Positions 1-14,722 of a stretch of DNA of 64,000 bases are shown here, piece by piece (positions within the stretch are counted from its first letter, which is position 1; every line of letters starts with the position of its first letter). The notes under the pieces are model-generated. The model saw nothing but the letters and a program-made list of their open reading frames with translations. It had not been told where the DNA came from and did no database searches. The stretch lies in the NCBI GenBank assembly GCA_028023455.1, contig JAQFVV010000049.1, positions 4,315,649 through 4,379,648 on the forward strand, in the 5' to 3' direction. The position numbers were made by a program, and so were the translations under genes. The stretch is from Epiperipatus broadwayi. Taxonomy: Eukaryota; Onychophora; Udeonychophora; Euonychophora; Peripatidae.

Positions 1-845
1 ATTCTCAAGGCAATGACAAAACTCTCCACTCATCATCAAAACTGCAATCTAACCAACCAAACTCCAACGATCAACCATCCAATCAAACCTCTAAAATCAT
101 AGACTTTTTACAAAATGAACTCCCCAAACACACATGAGACTACTATTCCATAATTCATCACTATTACTATGCCTATCCTATCTGGCAATAAATTATTTTA
201 ATGTTCCACAAAAAAAAATCTATTATTTATTTCACCTTTGTCTTAAGTTGTGATATTCATCTCTATTTTCAAAATTGATAAAACAAAACTAAGCTGTTTT
301 ATGGCTGTACCCATTTTATCATCATCAATGAAAAATTAAATCATATTAAACATCATCATCTAAAATAAGACTGTTTGGCCAAGAAAATTTTGTAAGACAA
401 AAAAAATTTTTACTGAAAAAAAAAATTTTACTAAAAAAATTTCTCTATTTTTAACCACACATCTCCCATCATTCTATAGACTCTCTTTTTCAGGTATATG
501 GCAAAATATCAGGCCCCAGTTGGGTGTCCATTGTAACATAATTAAATGAATCAAAAAAAAAGATATTACCATACCTGAGTTGTCTACAATATATAAGAAA
601 TAATCATAAATTCAAAAATTAAATGATGATCAAAAGATATTATTATATCTGAGTAAAGGAGTCCAAATATCAAGAATTAAGGTTGATCAAATTATTAATA
701 ACCAGTATTATAACTCAGGTATATGAAATCACGTGAAGTGAGTACACTAGTAATTCAATAAAATATAACTCAGGTATACAGACAGTAGATCTTATCCACT
801 TTCATTTCTTGGTTTGATGTTAAGTGCATGTTTAAACAAATACTA
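1..845. other. AT-rich non-coding stretch
   Basis: No gene is visible. The stretch is A+T-rich with poly-A runs. Short inverted words built on ACTCAGGTATA / TATACCTGAGT recur between about 555 and 785, which suggests an old decayed palindromic repeat. I could not define its ends. Confidence 0.5.
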
Positions 846-946
846 AGTGAATATGGTCTAGCAGGGCGCCACTAGATTATCTGAATCTAGACACGGTTAT
901 ATCTGATAACCTTTCACATGTACCGGGTTTGAATCCCTTCTTGGTA
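846..946 (+). repeat. tRNA-like (class II type) SINE head or tRNA pseudogene
   Basis: An A-box-like word (TGGTCTAGCAGGG, about 855) and a B-box-like word (GGGTTTGAATCCC, about 926) lie in the order and orientation of an RNA polymerase III internal promoter. Between them are an anticodon-like stem (CTAGATT/AATCTAG) and a second hairpin (GGTTAT/ATAACC) placed where a long variable arm sits in Leu/Ser-type tRNAs. No acceptor stem can be paired and the T stem is only half paired. A functional tRNA is therefore unlikely; a tRNA-derived SINE head or pseudogene fits better. No target duplication was found. Confidence 0.45.
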
Positions 947-3928
947 CTTTATTTATAATAAAATGGAAGATTTTGCTTTTTGAGCCATATCACTATAAGC
1001 ACTAATATTTAGGTAAAAGTAAAACATCTTTAAACCAAAGTGGAGTATATTAGACATAAATCATTTCTCAGATCTTAGCATAACAAATGTGTTTCAATAG
1101 TTTTATAAGTTTACTAGCTCAGATTATATATAACTAATTTAGGATGGCAATTCACTCATCCTTGCATGAAATAGATGATGGGATGTGGTTATAATAATAC
1201 TAAGAGATCACTAAATATTATAAAATCAATATTTATTTATGGCCTTTAAACAGTTAAACAGCTCATTAATTAAAATGTTGATGACGATGATGATGATGAT
1301 AATAATAACAATAATGACAAGGGTTTCAACTACAGCTCTAGGACTAAGCCTAAACATAAAACTAAATTTTATAAAGAAATTCATAATTATTGCTTAATTT
1401 TAGCATATTTACTTATATCTTAAATAACTAATATTCAACCATTGATGATGATGAATAATCACACTTAACCAAGACTACACTTAATGAAATATATACGCCT
1501 CGTTTAATAAAACAAACTAATATTTATTACTACATTTCTAACATATACATAAAAATTTCTAGATAAATATGAAAATTGACATGAATAATAATAATAATAA
1601 TTGATTATATAACAATCCTCAGATTAATTTTAAGTTCTTCCCCCTTTCCCTTCAAATGTATTTTGTATTAAGTTGGACGTCACATTGACCATGATTTTCA
1701 CTCCATGAGAAAAGTATTTTAAGAAAAAAAATATTATCTGCTCATTAGCACACATACTTTAAAAATCCAACATGTAAATAGAATGTAAAAAAAAAATGTT
1801 AGTAGAATTGAAAGAGCAAGTTTTAGAAAAGAGTTTTAAATTATTTTCTCCCCCCTCTCTTCTACCTCTGAAATGCTATACTTAACTTGAAACAAAATAA
1901 TCTAATATTCTAATACTACTCATTATTTCACATTCACTCACAATTATACACATATAAAATATCATTATGTATGTGCGTGTTTTATCCCATGATAACAAAA
2001 TATTATTTAAAACCAAAATAATAATATATTAGTTAAAACTAAAATCATAATACCATAAAAAAAAATTGTTTTACACATTAATATTGTAAAATTAATAAAC
2101 AAATAATTTTCATACATTCAAGATCATTTATGAAGCTCAAAGTTATTATTAGTAAGACATTCTTGTTTTTAATCGATCTGAATAGTCTTTAAAAGTTCTT
2201 TAAATAAAATGTACCACTTTATTGCTAAAATGTTTATTAAGACTGATATCATAAAGAAAATAGATATAAAAAGTCATATTACCGATCTTTTGTTTGTGGC
2301 GAATTTCCAAGGGTTCAAACTTGTCTTGTATAATGTCTATATTTCTGCAGCTACTATTTCCGTTTTATGTGGGAACAATCTCTTTCTTGAGGTGTATAAC
2401 TATTTGATGATGATGACTCTATTGAGGTTATTTGCTTTAGTGGACAATTTGGAAATCATTATATTAAATTTTCTTCTCTTCCTGTCAAGCATGTGGATGA
2501 AATACAGCAGTTGTTTTCACATTTATAAATTTTCTTGAGTTTAAAATCAGTTGTTGTAACAATTAATTGGACTTGATGATTAATATTTATCAGTAGATTA
2601 ATTCATCTTCTTTGAATGCAGGTGAATGCTTTCTTCCTTCTATTAAAAACATCTTATTTCTCTGGTCAGTTGAAAGGTGTAGAATATTATTTTAGACACA
2701 ACATCTTTTCTTTCCTATGTGATGTGCAGCTTCCCCAGATGGTCCGGAACCGATGGGACATACATATAATTTTTCTAGCCAGACATTTCTTATATTTTCA
2801 GCATTCAATTGGATAGTTTAATAATCTGAATCATAAACAATAATCCTAATAATAATTCAAGACAGCTTTTTATATCCAATTTTTAGCTAACTTAACCAAT
2901 CAGAGATAGCATCACTTGCTATTTTTGGACAAATTTGTTTTAATTAGATCTCTAATTTATTTTCAACTAAATTATTTTTCAACTGAAAAGTTTAATCCTT
3001 TTTTCCAGACACTTTTGTTTAAAAAAAAAATAGACTCAATCCTTATTTCCTTTCTTTTCTTTTTTTTTCTTTTTAACATCCAGGTAACACTTCAAATCTT
3101 TGAGCTTCCTTCTTTAGATCTTGAGATAAGACAATTTCAAAATTTAGAGTTCTGACCCATTATAAGCTTCCAAAGTGAAACAATCATTTACAAAAAAAAA
3201 ATTGCTACAAAGATCGATATCTGATTAAACAGATTTCCTCTTTTAACAAAAAATTGTACAAAAAAAAATAATTTGACAGATTTAATACTTCCTTTTCTTT
3301 CAATATTTAGGAAATGTAAATTTTTGTATGTAATGTACACACATCCTTCATTCTTTCAAATCATTCATAAACTAACCTTAAATAATATGATTGCTAGCTT
3401 AGTAATTATAACCCAATTATTTAATTAAGTCTGTAACTTTTAAATCCCAATTATAATTAAAGAAAAGCAAAATAAAAGTATAGAATAAAATATTAGAATT
3501 GATCAAGCATAGGTTAGTTTTAAAGAAAGTTAAAATGTTTAATATTTGAAATATAAAACAATTAAATAATTTACACATACATTGCCTATATGTATGCATT
3601 ATAACTTTGCTTTTTAAAGAAAAATTAAATATTAAATAGTTTAAATGTGTGTATTACCTTTCTATCAACACACAAACAAATAAAGCATATAATTGTTGAC
3701 CCATTCTCTCTCTGTTTAAAGCTTTTAGAATTTTGATCTGGTAGGGTTTGAACTTGGATGCCCTACAGCTTCTTTTATGGTTATATAAAATTGTGGTGAT
3801 GATTTTTGGTTTACCTTTTCTACATGCACATTACTATAAATTTAGCTAGTGACTAAATTGTAATGGCACAATATATATATGCCAGCAAGTTTAATGTATA
3901 TACTAAACTTTAGATATAATTAAAGAGG
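947..3928. other. Intergenic or intronic AT-rich DNA
   Basis: It holds GAT/AAT microsatellite patches (about 1278-1316 and 1583-1603) and poly-T tracts. An open frame at 2209-2538 and a more mixed-composition patch at 2620-2815 exist, but neither gives a recognisable protein. A GTTTGAACTTGG word near 3750 on the minus strand resembles a degenerate tRNA B box. No gene is supported. Confidence 0.5.
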
Positions 3929-4020
3929 ATTTAAACACAGACTTTCAAGTTCCCTTCAGCATCCACTCTATCTTATATAACCAGTACACATGATCACATA
4001 CATGTGAAAAAGATATATAT
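3929..4020 (-). repeat. Fragment of the dispersed SINE-like family (tail part)
   Basis: The segment from CAGACTTTCAAG through ACATGTGAAAAAGATA matches the minus-strand tail of the family seen at 25.1, 36.8 and 58.8 kb, in the same order of blocks (CTTTCAAG.TCCC, CCACTCTATCT, ATGATCACATACATGTG). Only about 90 bp is recognisable and the head is missing. Confidence 0.5.
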
Positions 4021-6886
<2,866 letters not shown>

Positions 6887-6890
6887 TTAT
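6887..6890. repeat. Target-site duplication TTAT (left)
   Basis: TTAT directly precedes the 5' LTR and the same four bases directly follow the 3' LTR at 20471-20474. A four-base duplication is within the range known for Ty3/Gypsy-type integrases. Confidence 0.65.
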
Positions 6891-8602
6891 TAAAACAGTC
6901 AGCTTGTACAATCCAACTGTTTCACCTACTACATTCTATAGTAGTATTCTTTCATATATAAACACCATCAAATTCTCATATATCTTACTAATAATACTAT
7001 AAAAACCCACCTAAATGTAAACTTAAATAAGTGTAATCATGTATGTGTGCGTATGTTTACCTATATAGAGAAATATTCATTTATATAGACATAAATCTCT
7101 AAAGTACGCACATATATATATATATATTTTAATAATAGTTAAATGAAAAGCGAGTTGTATGTGTAACTTTAGACTACATATATGCTAGAAGGTTAATGTT
7201 AATAAGATTTAAAACATTAAGATGTTTTTATTTTGAAATATTTATTGTTATTTATATTTGAAATTTCATAATTCTGCATATATCAGTAAATTAAAATGGT
7301 CGAGTTACATATATAACAAAATGTTTTTTACAAATGTTAGATTTGTTTTTCTAGCCAAAGTGACGCCAGAAGAGTTAATCTTTCCGGATACAAGATTGAC
7401 TAAATATATATTTAGAAGTAAAATTAGAACTAAAGTAAAAAATTGCATAAATTACAGTATGTCACTCAGTTTTTTTGACCTAATTAAAAGTTGACACAGC
7501 AGGCTTCAGTGATTCCTGGTAATAAGTGAGTAAGCTAAGAAAACAGATCTAAGAAAATAATATAATGAAGGAGAGAAGGGGTGTATTGCTATATAAGCAA
7601 TAGCAGCCATCTTTAATTCATTCATTCACATTCAGAGTTATAATTTTAATAAAGTACTGAAGAAATTTAATAATTAGCATGTTGGGGTAAAAGGCTGAAA
7701 ATCTTGCCTTCCACCACTGATGAAGGGCTACCTTAAGCTGAGAAAGAAGAAGTAACCACCTTAACACTCAAAGAGGTCCCACGATGAAAAAACAATTTGC
7801 CAGTACAGAAAAGAGAAGCAATGGTAAATACTCCTTCAATTCTAAAGCTTTCCACTAAACTCAACTCTAAAATGCTAGCTTAAATATTAATCTAATGGCC
7901 ATAATAATAATATAAACTAATGTAAATGTAAATTTTATTTTGTTTTGTTTCAATCTTAAAATCTTGCCTAAACTGTAAATGATTTAATAACTTTATTTTA
8001 AACCCTAAAATCTTGCCTGATTTATAAACTTATTTATTCTTATGATTCGTTAAATAATTTATTGACCGATTGATTTATGATTTATTATTCCAAAATCTGA
8101 GTTATTTCCATTGAGAACACATTTCATTTATTAACTTGATTTTATGATTTTATGTATTGGTTTATTTTTAGAAATTAATGATTGATTTAGTTACATATTC
8201 GTCTTATTCTAAGTAATTAAATACTATTCAATTTTAACTTGCTAAAATCTAGAATTTAAATGTTTTATATAAATTTAGTCACATATAATACTTAATCATC
8301 TGTTTTAAAATAATTATTAAAATTTTAAGTTAATTTATATATCTTAAGTTAGTGATAATATTTGCCATCATTAATCTTATAAATTTAGAATTATCGAAAC
8401 TGAGTCAATCATATTTCAGCGAATGTCACATAACCTTAATTTTAAACTAAGCAAATTTCAAATTTCACTTATTTGAAATTTTATCGTATTTTAAATATTG
8501 CATTTCTTAATTAAATCTATGCCAAATATTAATTTAATTATGTTGTATTGTTTATGCTATATATATTCAAAACCGAGCATTATTTGTAATTAAACCATTA
8601 GC

Positions 8603-8623
8603 GAGAATTAAATAAAGATTCTC
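8603..8623 (+). promoter_or_regulatory. Candidate LTR polyadenylation hairpin
   Basis: GAGAAT and ATTCTC form a 6-bp stem around a 9-nt loop that contains AATAAA. The same sequence is intact in the 3' LTR at 18659-18679. A poly(A) signal presented in a hairpin loop is known from retroviral R regions; its use here is inferred. Confidence 0.35.
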
Positions 8624-9664
8624 ACGCATATATATGTCATTTTGCGTATATATGTAATACGTGTAATAATGCACAGACTAAAAAGCTCTGTTTTGAAACG
8701 GATAAAATAACTTAGTTGGGATATAATTACAAGCATACAATTATTCTAAAATAGATTTGCTTTTAAATATAATATTTAACCAATATGCAGTTGAAGTGAT
8801 AAAATGCAGCATAAATCTATAATTCTGTATTGTAATTCCCCATATGCTGTAATCCTCCTTAAGTAAATAAAAGCCTATATAGATAGCTTTGTAAACTGGA
8901 TTCGTAAGCTTTCTTTAATAGTATAATTATACATACTATCATATGAACTGATACTGAGTAGTTTCATGAAAGAAACTAGAATTAGCGTCTTAATTTTTAA
9001 TATATTATGTTGTCAGTGGTGCATATGTCCTTTAGAAATGCTATGGCTTAACTCACTTGCTGCTATATTTCTTTACTGGGCATATGTGTTAGGGGTACAC
9101 CAGTACATTTAGTTTGGGTAATTATCTTACTCAGATGGTGATTGGTATGCACCAACCCATTTTTCTTCATCCTTAATAATGGAGCATGAGACACAGAGCA
9201 TAAGACTCCCACATAATATAAATTGCTCAATCAGCCAGACTAAAAAGGCCTCCTCTATCACAGCAATGAGTTCAGTTGAAGGGAACCATTACTTGGTAAA
9301 AATCCCATGAAAAAGGTACATATATGAGATGCAGGGACCCAGAGTTATATGTTTTATATACACAAAGGTATCTGAATTCTGGCTACCCATAATCAGTTTA
9401 TCCTGCCTTTTTATTATTATTTCAGCTTTGATCTGAATTAGAATCCAGTTTAAAATGTATATTAGCTATGTAGAGAATATATTAATTATTCACACTTGAT
9501 AAAATATGTTCTTTATTAAATTTATAATCACTTCCACTATCTATTAAAAAAAATCGAGATCCTATATAGCATAAACTAGGCATAGATAAGCATGGGCCTA
9601 TTCATTTAGTTATAGAATAATATTAAAGTTCATGAAAAGGTCCTTCTATTGTATTATAATTTCA

Positions 9665-9947
9665 TCACCGGCAAGTGATAGAATCATATATATATAGCTA
9701 AATAAATTAAGAGTAACCGAAAACTACAATCACCTGTGAGTGATTTGACGCTATATATACCGGAAGTGCATAAACTTTAAAAACTTTAATAATTGTAACT
9801 AGAAATTTCTAATCACCTGCGAGTGATTTGATCTATATATGTAAACCAAATCATGTACATTTCAACCATAGGAAATTAAATATCTAAACCCATCACTTGT
9901 GTGTGAATCCAAATTAATGTAAACATCCCTTAATCACCTGTGTGTGA
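9665..9947. promoter_or_regulatory. Array of five TCAC-N6-GTGA motifs in the 5' LTR
   Basis: Fourteen-base motifs of the form TCACcTGNGaGTGA start at 9665, 9730, 9813, 9893 and 9934, with start-to-start spacing of 65, 83, 80 and 41 bp. Each is an interrupted palindrome, and three contain the E-box CACCTG. A TATATAT run follows the first three. They may be protein-binding sites or remnants of a short tandem repeat. Confidence 0.55.
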
Positions 9948-11139
9948 GATCGGACACCTAGCCATTGTAAAATTGTTTTTGATTATTATTTAATATTTTA
10001 ACTTCATTAAATTAATTTTAAACTTAATCTATCTTCATGTCTTAGTCTTGCTCACCGACTCATAATTATTTATCATTTAATAATCATTTTATTATTAGTT
10101 ATTAAAATCTTTTCAATGTTTACTGGTCATATATGAGCCACATGATACCTATATAGTTATACTAAATATAATGCTTATTTTCCCAGTCTTTTGTTCTACT
10201 GATGTACTACTGCCATCATGTGAAGAAGGGAAATACTACTGTGACCTGAACTGTGTCATCTGCAAGGTAGTAAGTCTATGAGCAATGGTAGAGAAACTAG
10301 GGTTGGACCAGAGTTGTGGCTTCCACCACTGTAAAACTGGTTGGCCTTAGAATGATCTATCAGAGTTCTAGATTTTGTTTGCAAAGGTACATATTTGACC
10401 ATTACAGTAGATTTTTTTTCTCCGGGTTTGCTACCACAACATGTGGCTTTATTACCTCTGTACATGACCCTGAGGAAACTTGAATACAATCTCAGCACAG
10501 AAGGGCGAAAAAGTAAAAGTGCATATATAAAATATTTTTTTTCTCTGGGTATGCTGCTGAAACATAAGACTTTGTTAATTATTCCACCCCTGTAAAAATC
10601 ATTTGTTAAGTATATGTAAACTGTGTGTGTGTTGGCACTATATACATGTGAAAAAATTTCTCTCCGGTTTGCTGCCGCAAATGTAGAGCTTTTTAAAGGA
10701 ACCTATATACCTGAAATAGAAGTTTTATTATTATCCGGGTTAGACCTCAAACGCCATAGATATAATCCCATATAAATTATTATATATATGATGGCTAATT
10801 TTGTGAAATTAGGTGAAAAGAGAAGGTTTCATATTAAAATAGTATAACTGTATATATATAGAGTACCAATAGATCTGGCATATCAAAAGTATTATATGTA
10901 TATCTCTCCTGCTGATAGCTGGCATCGAGTTAATCTAAGAAAAGTAGAATTGTCCTCACAAAAATTCACTATCAGAGGGAGAGAACATTTTATTTTATCA
11001 AAATTTTTTATGATGAGGGTGTGAGTCAAGACTGAAGTGAGCAATGTTAAAACAAAAAGGGAAAAATCAAGCAAGATATAAATATACGAATGTTTGGTGT
11101 ACAACATTTATCAAACCACGGGATATAATAAACAATAAT

Positions 11140-11302
<163 letters not shown>

Positions 11303-11734
11303 TTCGTGCAGCAACATACAGCCTTTATGCCTACTGGTGCACCAGATGCACTTTTGCACTTGCCAATAACCCTTGACACCACCCAGCAACATATTCAATA
11401 AAACTAGAACTGTTAAGAAAAAGAGACAGCATCCTAGCTCAACCAGATATATTTGCAGCCACATGGTCACACTTGAAACAAAGATCCAGTCTATGAAATA
11501 TAAAGGCCAATAAGATAGATGATGACATTTTGAACATCAGCATTTTTTCCAACTTTAAAAAAAATGCAAGCATAAACTGAACTAAATAGAAGACCAAATT
11601 TAAAAACAAGGAGAAAAAAAAAGTATGCAGAAAAGATAAAGACTTATATACTGAAAGTTGTAATTTGTTTTTCATTTGTAAAATTCAATATATGACTGTA
11701 ACTTTTTAGACTCAATAAAGTTTTGCTTTGAAAC

Positions 11735-11883
<149 letters not shown>

Positions 11884-12139
11884 TTTAGCTGATTCAAGAA
11901 TGGAGTATGCAGAAATAAGCCGATGGTGAGTTGTGTTTTTATATATTTTAAATTAGATGTTTTTTTTTTCTTTTCCTTTATTTGATTATGTATTGCAGGT
12001 TTAGTTATTAAAGTAAGAATTGAGTGAGGACCTCTAGACATAATATAAAATATGGTGGTGGAAAGGAGCTAAGGTAGACTTGTCGGGAAAGGGGGGCAAG
12101 GTAGCCGCATGTAAAATTTTAATAAATCAAAACTCAAAC

Positions 12140-13607
12140 ATGGGAGTAAATAAAGAGATAATGGAGGAAGTAGAGGAAATGAGAGAAGATAGAAGATAAA
12201 TGCCAAGTGAGAAAAGAGAAAAAACGCTTAGTTCAGGGAAAGAGATAATAGAAGATACGGATAGTAGTAATATGGGAGAGGAACCAGAAAGTAGCAGAGA
12301 AGAAACAGTAGACAAGGGATCAGTAGAAAATATAGTACCCACGAGAGAAAAGCCCAAAGTATAGATAGGTATAGAAATGAAACTAATACTCACTTCCTTT
12401 ATGGGCCAAATGGAAGATAAACTGAAAAAAGAAAAGAAAAAGAACAAAGAAGAAAAGGAAAGAAAGAGGGAAGAGAAAGAAATAAAAAGAGAAGAAGAAA
12501 GGGAGAATGGTAGAAAGGAGAGGGAAGAAAAAGAGAGAAAAGACAGGGATGAAAAGGAGGATAAAAAGGGACAGAGAAGAAGAAAAGGATGAAAAGGAGA
12601 ATAAAAAAAGGAAAGAGCAGAAGAAAAGGAGAATGAGAAAAGAAAAAGAGCAGAAGAAAAGGAGAAGGATAAAAAAGGAAAGAGCAGAAGAAAGAGAAAA
12701 TGATAAAAAAAGGGAAGAAAAAGAGAGAAAGGACAGCGAAGAAAAGGAGGTTGATAAAAAAGAAAAAGCCGAAGAAAGGGAAAATGATAAAAGAGAAAGA
12801 AAAGAACTGCTAGAAAAAATGAACGTAAGGCTAGAAAGTGTGGAAAAGGAAATGAGAAAGCTTAATCTAGAATGTCAAAGGAAAAATGACGAGGGCAAAA
12901 TAGAATGCCAAAGTAGATTAGCCGCCCATGAAGAGAGTACGCTATAAAATATTAAAGGAATCAAAGGGAAAGTTATAAAAGTGAAAGATACTGTAGAGAA
13001 ACAGAAGTATTACATAAAAGAGGAGGGCATGAAATTGCAGAAAAAATTAGAACACATGCAAGAAAGGATAGGCATAACTGAGGGCCAGCAAGAAACACAA
13101 AAGGAAGAAATAAAGGAATTGCAAGAAAGGATGCATAAAACTGAAGAACAGCAGGAAAGCCAAAAAAGGGAAATAAAAAAGCTGGATGTTTATTGTTGAC
13201 AGATCCATGATGAGCTATATGAATTGAAGGAAAATGTGAAGGCTAATGAAAGTAAAACTGGCAAGGAGAAAAATTTATCATTGGGAAGGATACAAGGTTT
13301 AGAACAGAGTAGTACTAAAGTAGAGGGAACAAGAGATAGAATGAAAAGAGGCCCATCTAGAGAAAATGAAATAGCTATGTTAGCAAACATGGAAGACAAG
13401 GAAGATACAGGCAGGAGTAGGGTTGAGGCAAACATCAAAGGTATTGATATGGAAGCAAACAATTTTCTGAGAGCAAACAGGGTAGCTGTAATATCATATC
13501 TGACCGAAGGCATGAAGTTCTTAGGCTCCGTAGATTTTGACAGTATAAGAAAAGAAAAGGCAGAAAATAGTTCCAGGGTACAGAGGCCAACTCACATTTT
13601 CATTTAG
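12140..13607 (+). pseudogene. Gag-like N-terminal coiled-coil region (broken)
   Basis: The first ATG that opens the Gag-like frame is at 12140. In the same frame there are stops near 12197 and 12362, after which the frame runs to 12592. Translation then continues in other frames at 12507-12947, 12981-13199 and 13224-13607, so at least three frameshifts and several stops break it. The product is extremely rich in Lys, Glu and Arg (repeating KEREEKERK-type words) and would form a long charged alpha-helix or coiled coil, moving to less biased Glu/Gln/Lys helices after 12800. It directly precedes the Gag core, so I infer that it was the N-terminal part of Gag. No membrane segment or signal peptide is seen. 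Low-complexity purine-rich DNA also gives a false minus-strand frame at 12127-12447. Confidence 0.6.
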
Positions 13608-14265
13608 CAAAGTTTATTCAGGTGAAAACATTCAAAGGTGAGGTAGGGGAGAGCCCCAGAGTTCACCTACAGAGCCTAAAGGAACTATTCAGGTTCCAAA
13701 ATGTAGCTACCCAAGATCAGGTCACTCTGGCCACTCATTATTTATATGGATATGCCTTGTCTTGGTGGGAATGTTATGATGAAAAGCTCAGAACACTTAT
13801 GCTGCAGTGCTGATGAGAACATTTTGAAGTAATGAAAGGCAGCATGCTATATATATAATGGTCCTGAAGGAACAGTATGGCTTGATAATGAGGGAGACAT
13901 ATACCCAATTCTTCACAAGGCAGATTGCTCACCACAGATCTTTAACGGCATATACACAGACAGAAGCCCTCATCATAAGGCTAATCCACCAAAATATGCC
14001 TCCTCCAGTGCAACAGATGATGATAGGAACCCGTATTCAAATGATTGAAGAAATGCCTGATTTTCCAATGTCAGTAGATTACGTGCCATTTCCCAAAGAA
14101 CCACTAGAAAAGATCAGAAGAATTGACCCCAAATGCCAGGCAATGATAGTAGGAAGTAACAGTTTTAGGGGGAGACCAAGGCCAAAATCTTATAGCACTA
14201 GCCAGGATAGATCTGGATATATTGGATGGCCGTTAAACTACAGAAGGTGCCAGTAGATAGATCAT
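13586..14265 (+). pseudogene. Gag core domain (retrotransposon Gag-like, broken)
   Basis: The frame at 13622-13813 begins KTFKGEVGESPRVHLQSL and reaches ATHYLYGYALSWWECY. This pattern (F-x-G-E, spaced hydrophobics, then A-x-x-WW) is characteristic of the Ty3/Gypsy-type Gag core (the retrotransposon Gag family). Residues that match continue a little upstream of the frame in another phase. The frame stops at 13811 and continues in a different frame at 13858-14256 with helical Gag-like sequence (LTAYTQTEALIIRLIHQNMP). No CCHC zinc knuckle was found. Breaks: at least two frameshifts. It would make the structural protein of the virus-like particle. Confidence 0.7.
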
Positions 14266-14722
14266 GCTGATGAGAACATTTTGGAGTAATAAAAGGCAGC
14301 ATGCTATATATATAATGGTCCTGAAGGAACAGTATGGCTCGATAACAAGGTAGACCTATACCCAATTCTTCATGTGGCAGGTTGCTCACCTCAGATTCTT
14401 AATGGCATATACACAGACAGAAGCCCTCATCATAAGGCTAATCCAACAAAATATGCCTCCTCCAGTGCAACAGATGATGATGGGAACCCATATTCAAACA
14501 AATGAAGAAATAGCTGAGTTTCTAATGTCAGTAGATTAAGCGCCATTTCCCAAAGAACCACCAGAAAAGATCAGAAGAATAGACCCCTAATGCCAGGCAA
14601 TGATAGTAGGGAGTAATAGTTTTAGGGGGAGACTGAGGCCAAAACCCTATAGCACTAGCCAGAATAGATCTGTATATACCGGGAGGCCATTAAACTACAG
14701 AGGGTGGCGGTAGATAGGTCTC
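13809..14722 (+). repeat. 457-bp tandem duplication within gag
   Basis: The block starting TGCTGATGAGAACATTTTG near 13809 recurs at 14266 with period 457. Both copies run to a GGTAGATAG/AGTAGATAG end. The second copy carries extra stops, including TAA after the GTCAGTAGAT word. The two copies differ by a moderate number of substitutions, so the duplication is not brand new. The frame seen in the second copy in the minus direction (14198-14389) is a shadow. Confidence 0.85.

Larger units (their letters stand above)
6891..10406 (+). repeat. 5' LTR (about 3.5 kb)
   Basis: It aligns by eye base for base with 16204-20470 apart from scattered substitutions, small indels and the MITE in the other copy. 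After removing the MITE the two lengths agree to about one base. The left terminus reads TAAAACAG where the 3' copy has TGAAATAG, so the canonical TG has decayed to TA here. The right terminus is ATTACA. Inside are a poly(A) hairpin near 8603 and five TCAC-N6-GTGA motifs at 9665-9947. A 78-codon frame at 7258-7494 is not maintained as protein between the LTRs. Confidence 0.9.

Noticed and set aside
2209-2538. 109-codon open frame and the neighbouring mixed-composition DNA to 2815
   Set aside because: No domain, biased to Leu/Ile/Phe, no convincing splice context. Another frame is open between about 2405 and 2533, so coding is ambiguous.
7258-7494. 78-codon frame repeated in both LTRs (7258-7494 and 16565-16795)
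   Set aside because: Present twice only because the LTRs are duplicates. Most differences between the two change the amino acid and the C-termini differ, so there is no sign of protein-level selection.
9665-9947. CRISPR-like array
   Set aside because: The repeats are only 14 bp, imperfect and irregularly spaced, in a eukaryotic LTR.
10395-10595. Open frame across the LTR-leader junction
   Set aside because: Covers diverged non-coding repeats; no protein features.
12127-12447. Ser/Leu/Phe-rich minus-strand frame
   Set aside because: Shadow of the purine-rich Gag coding strand.
13190-13513. Minus-strand hydrophobic frame
   Set aside because: Shadow of the Gag coiled-coil region.
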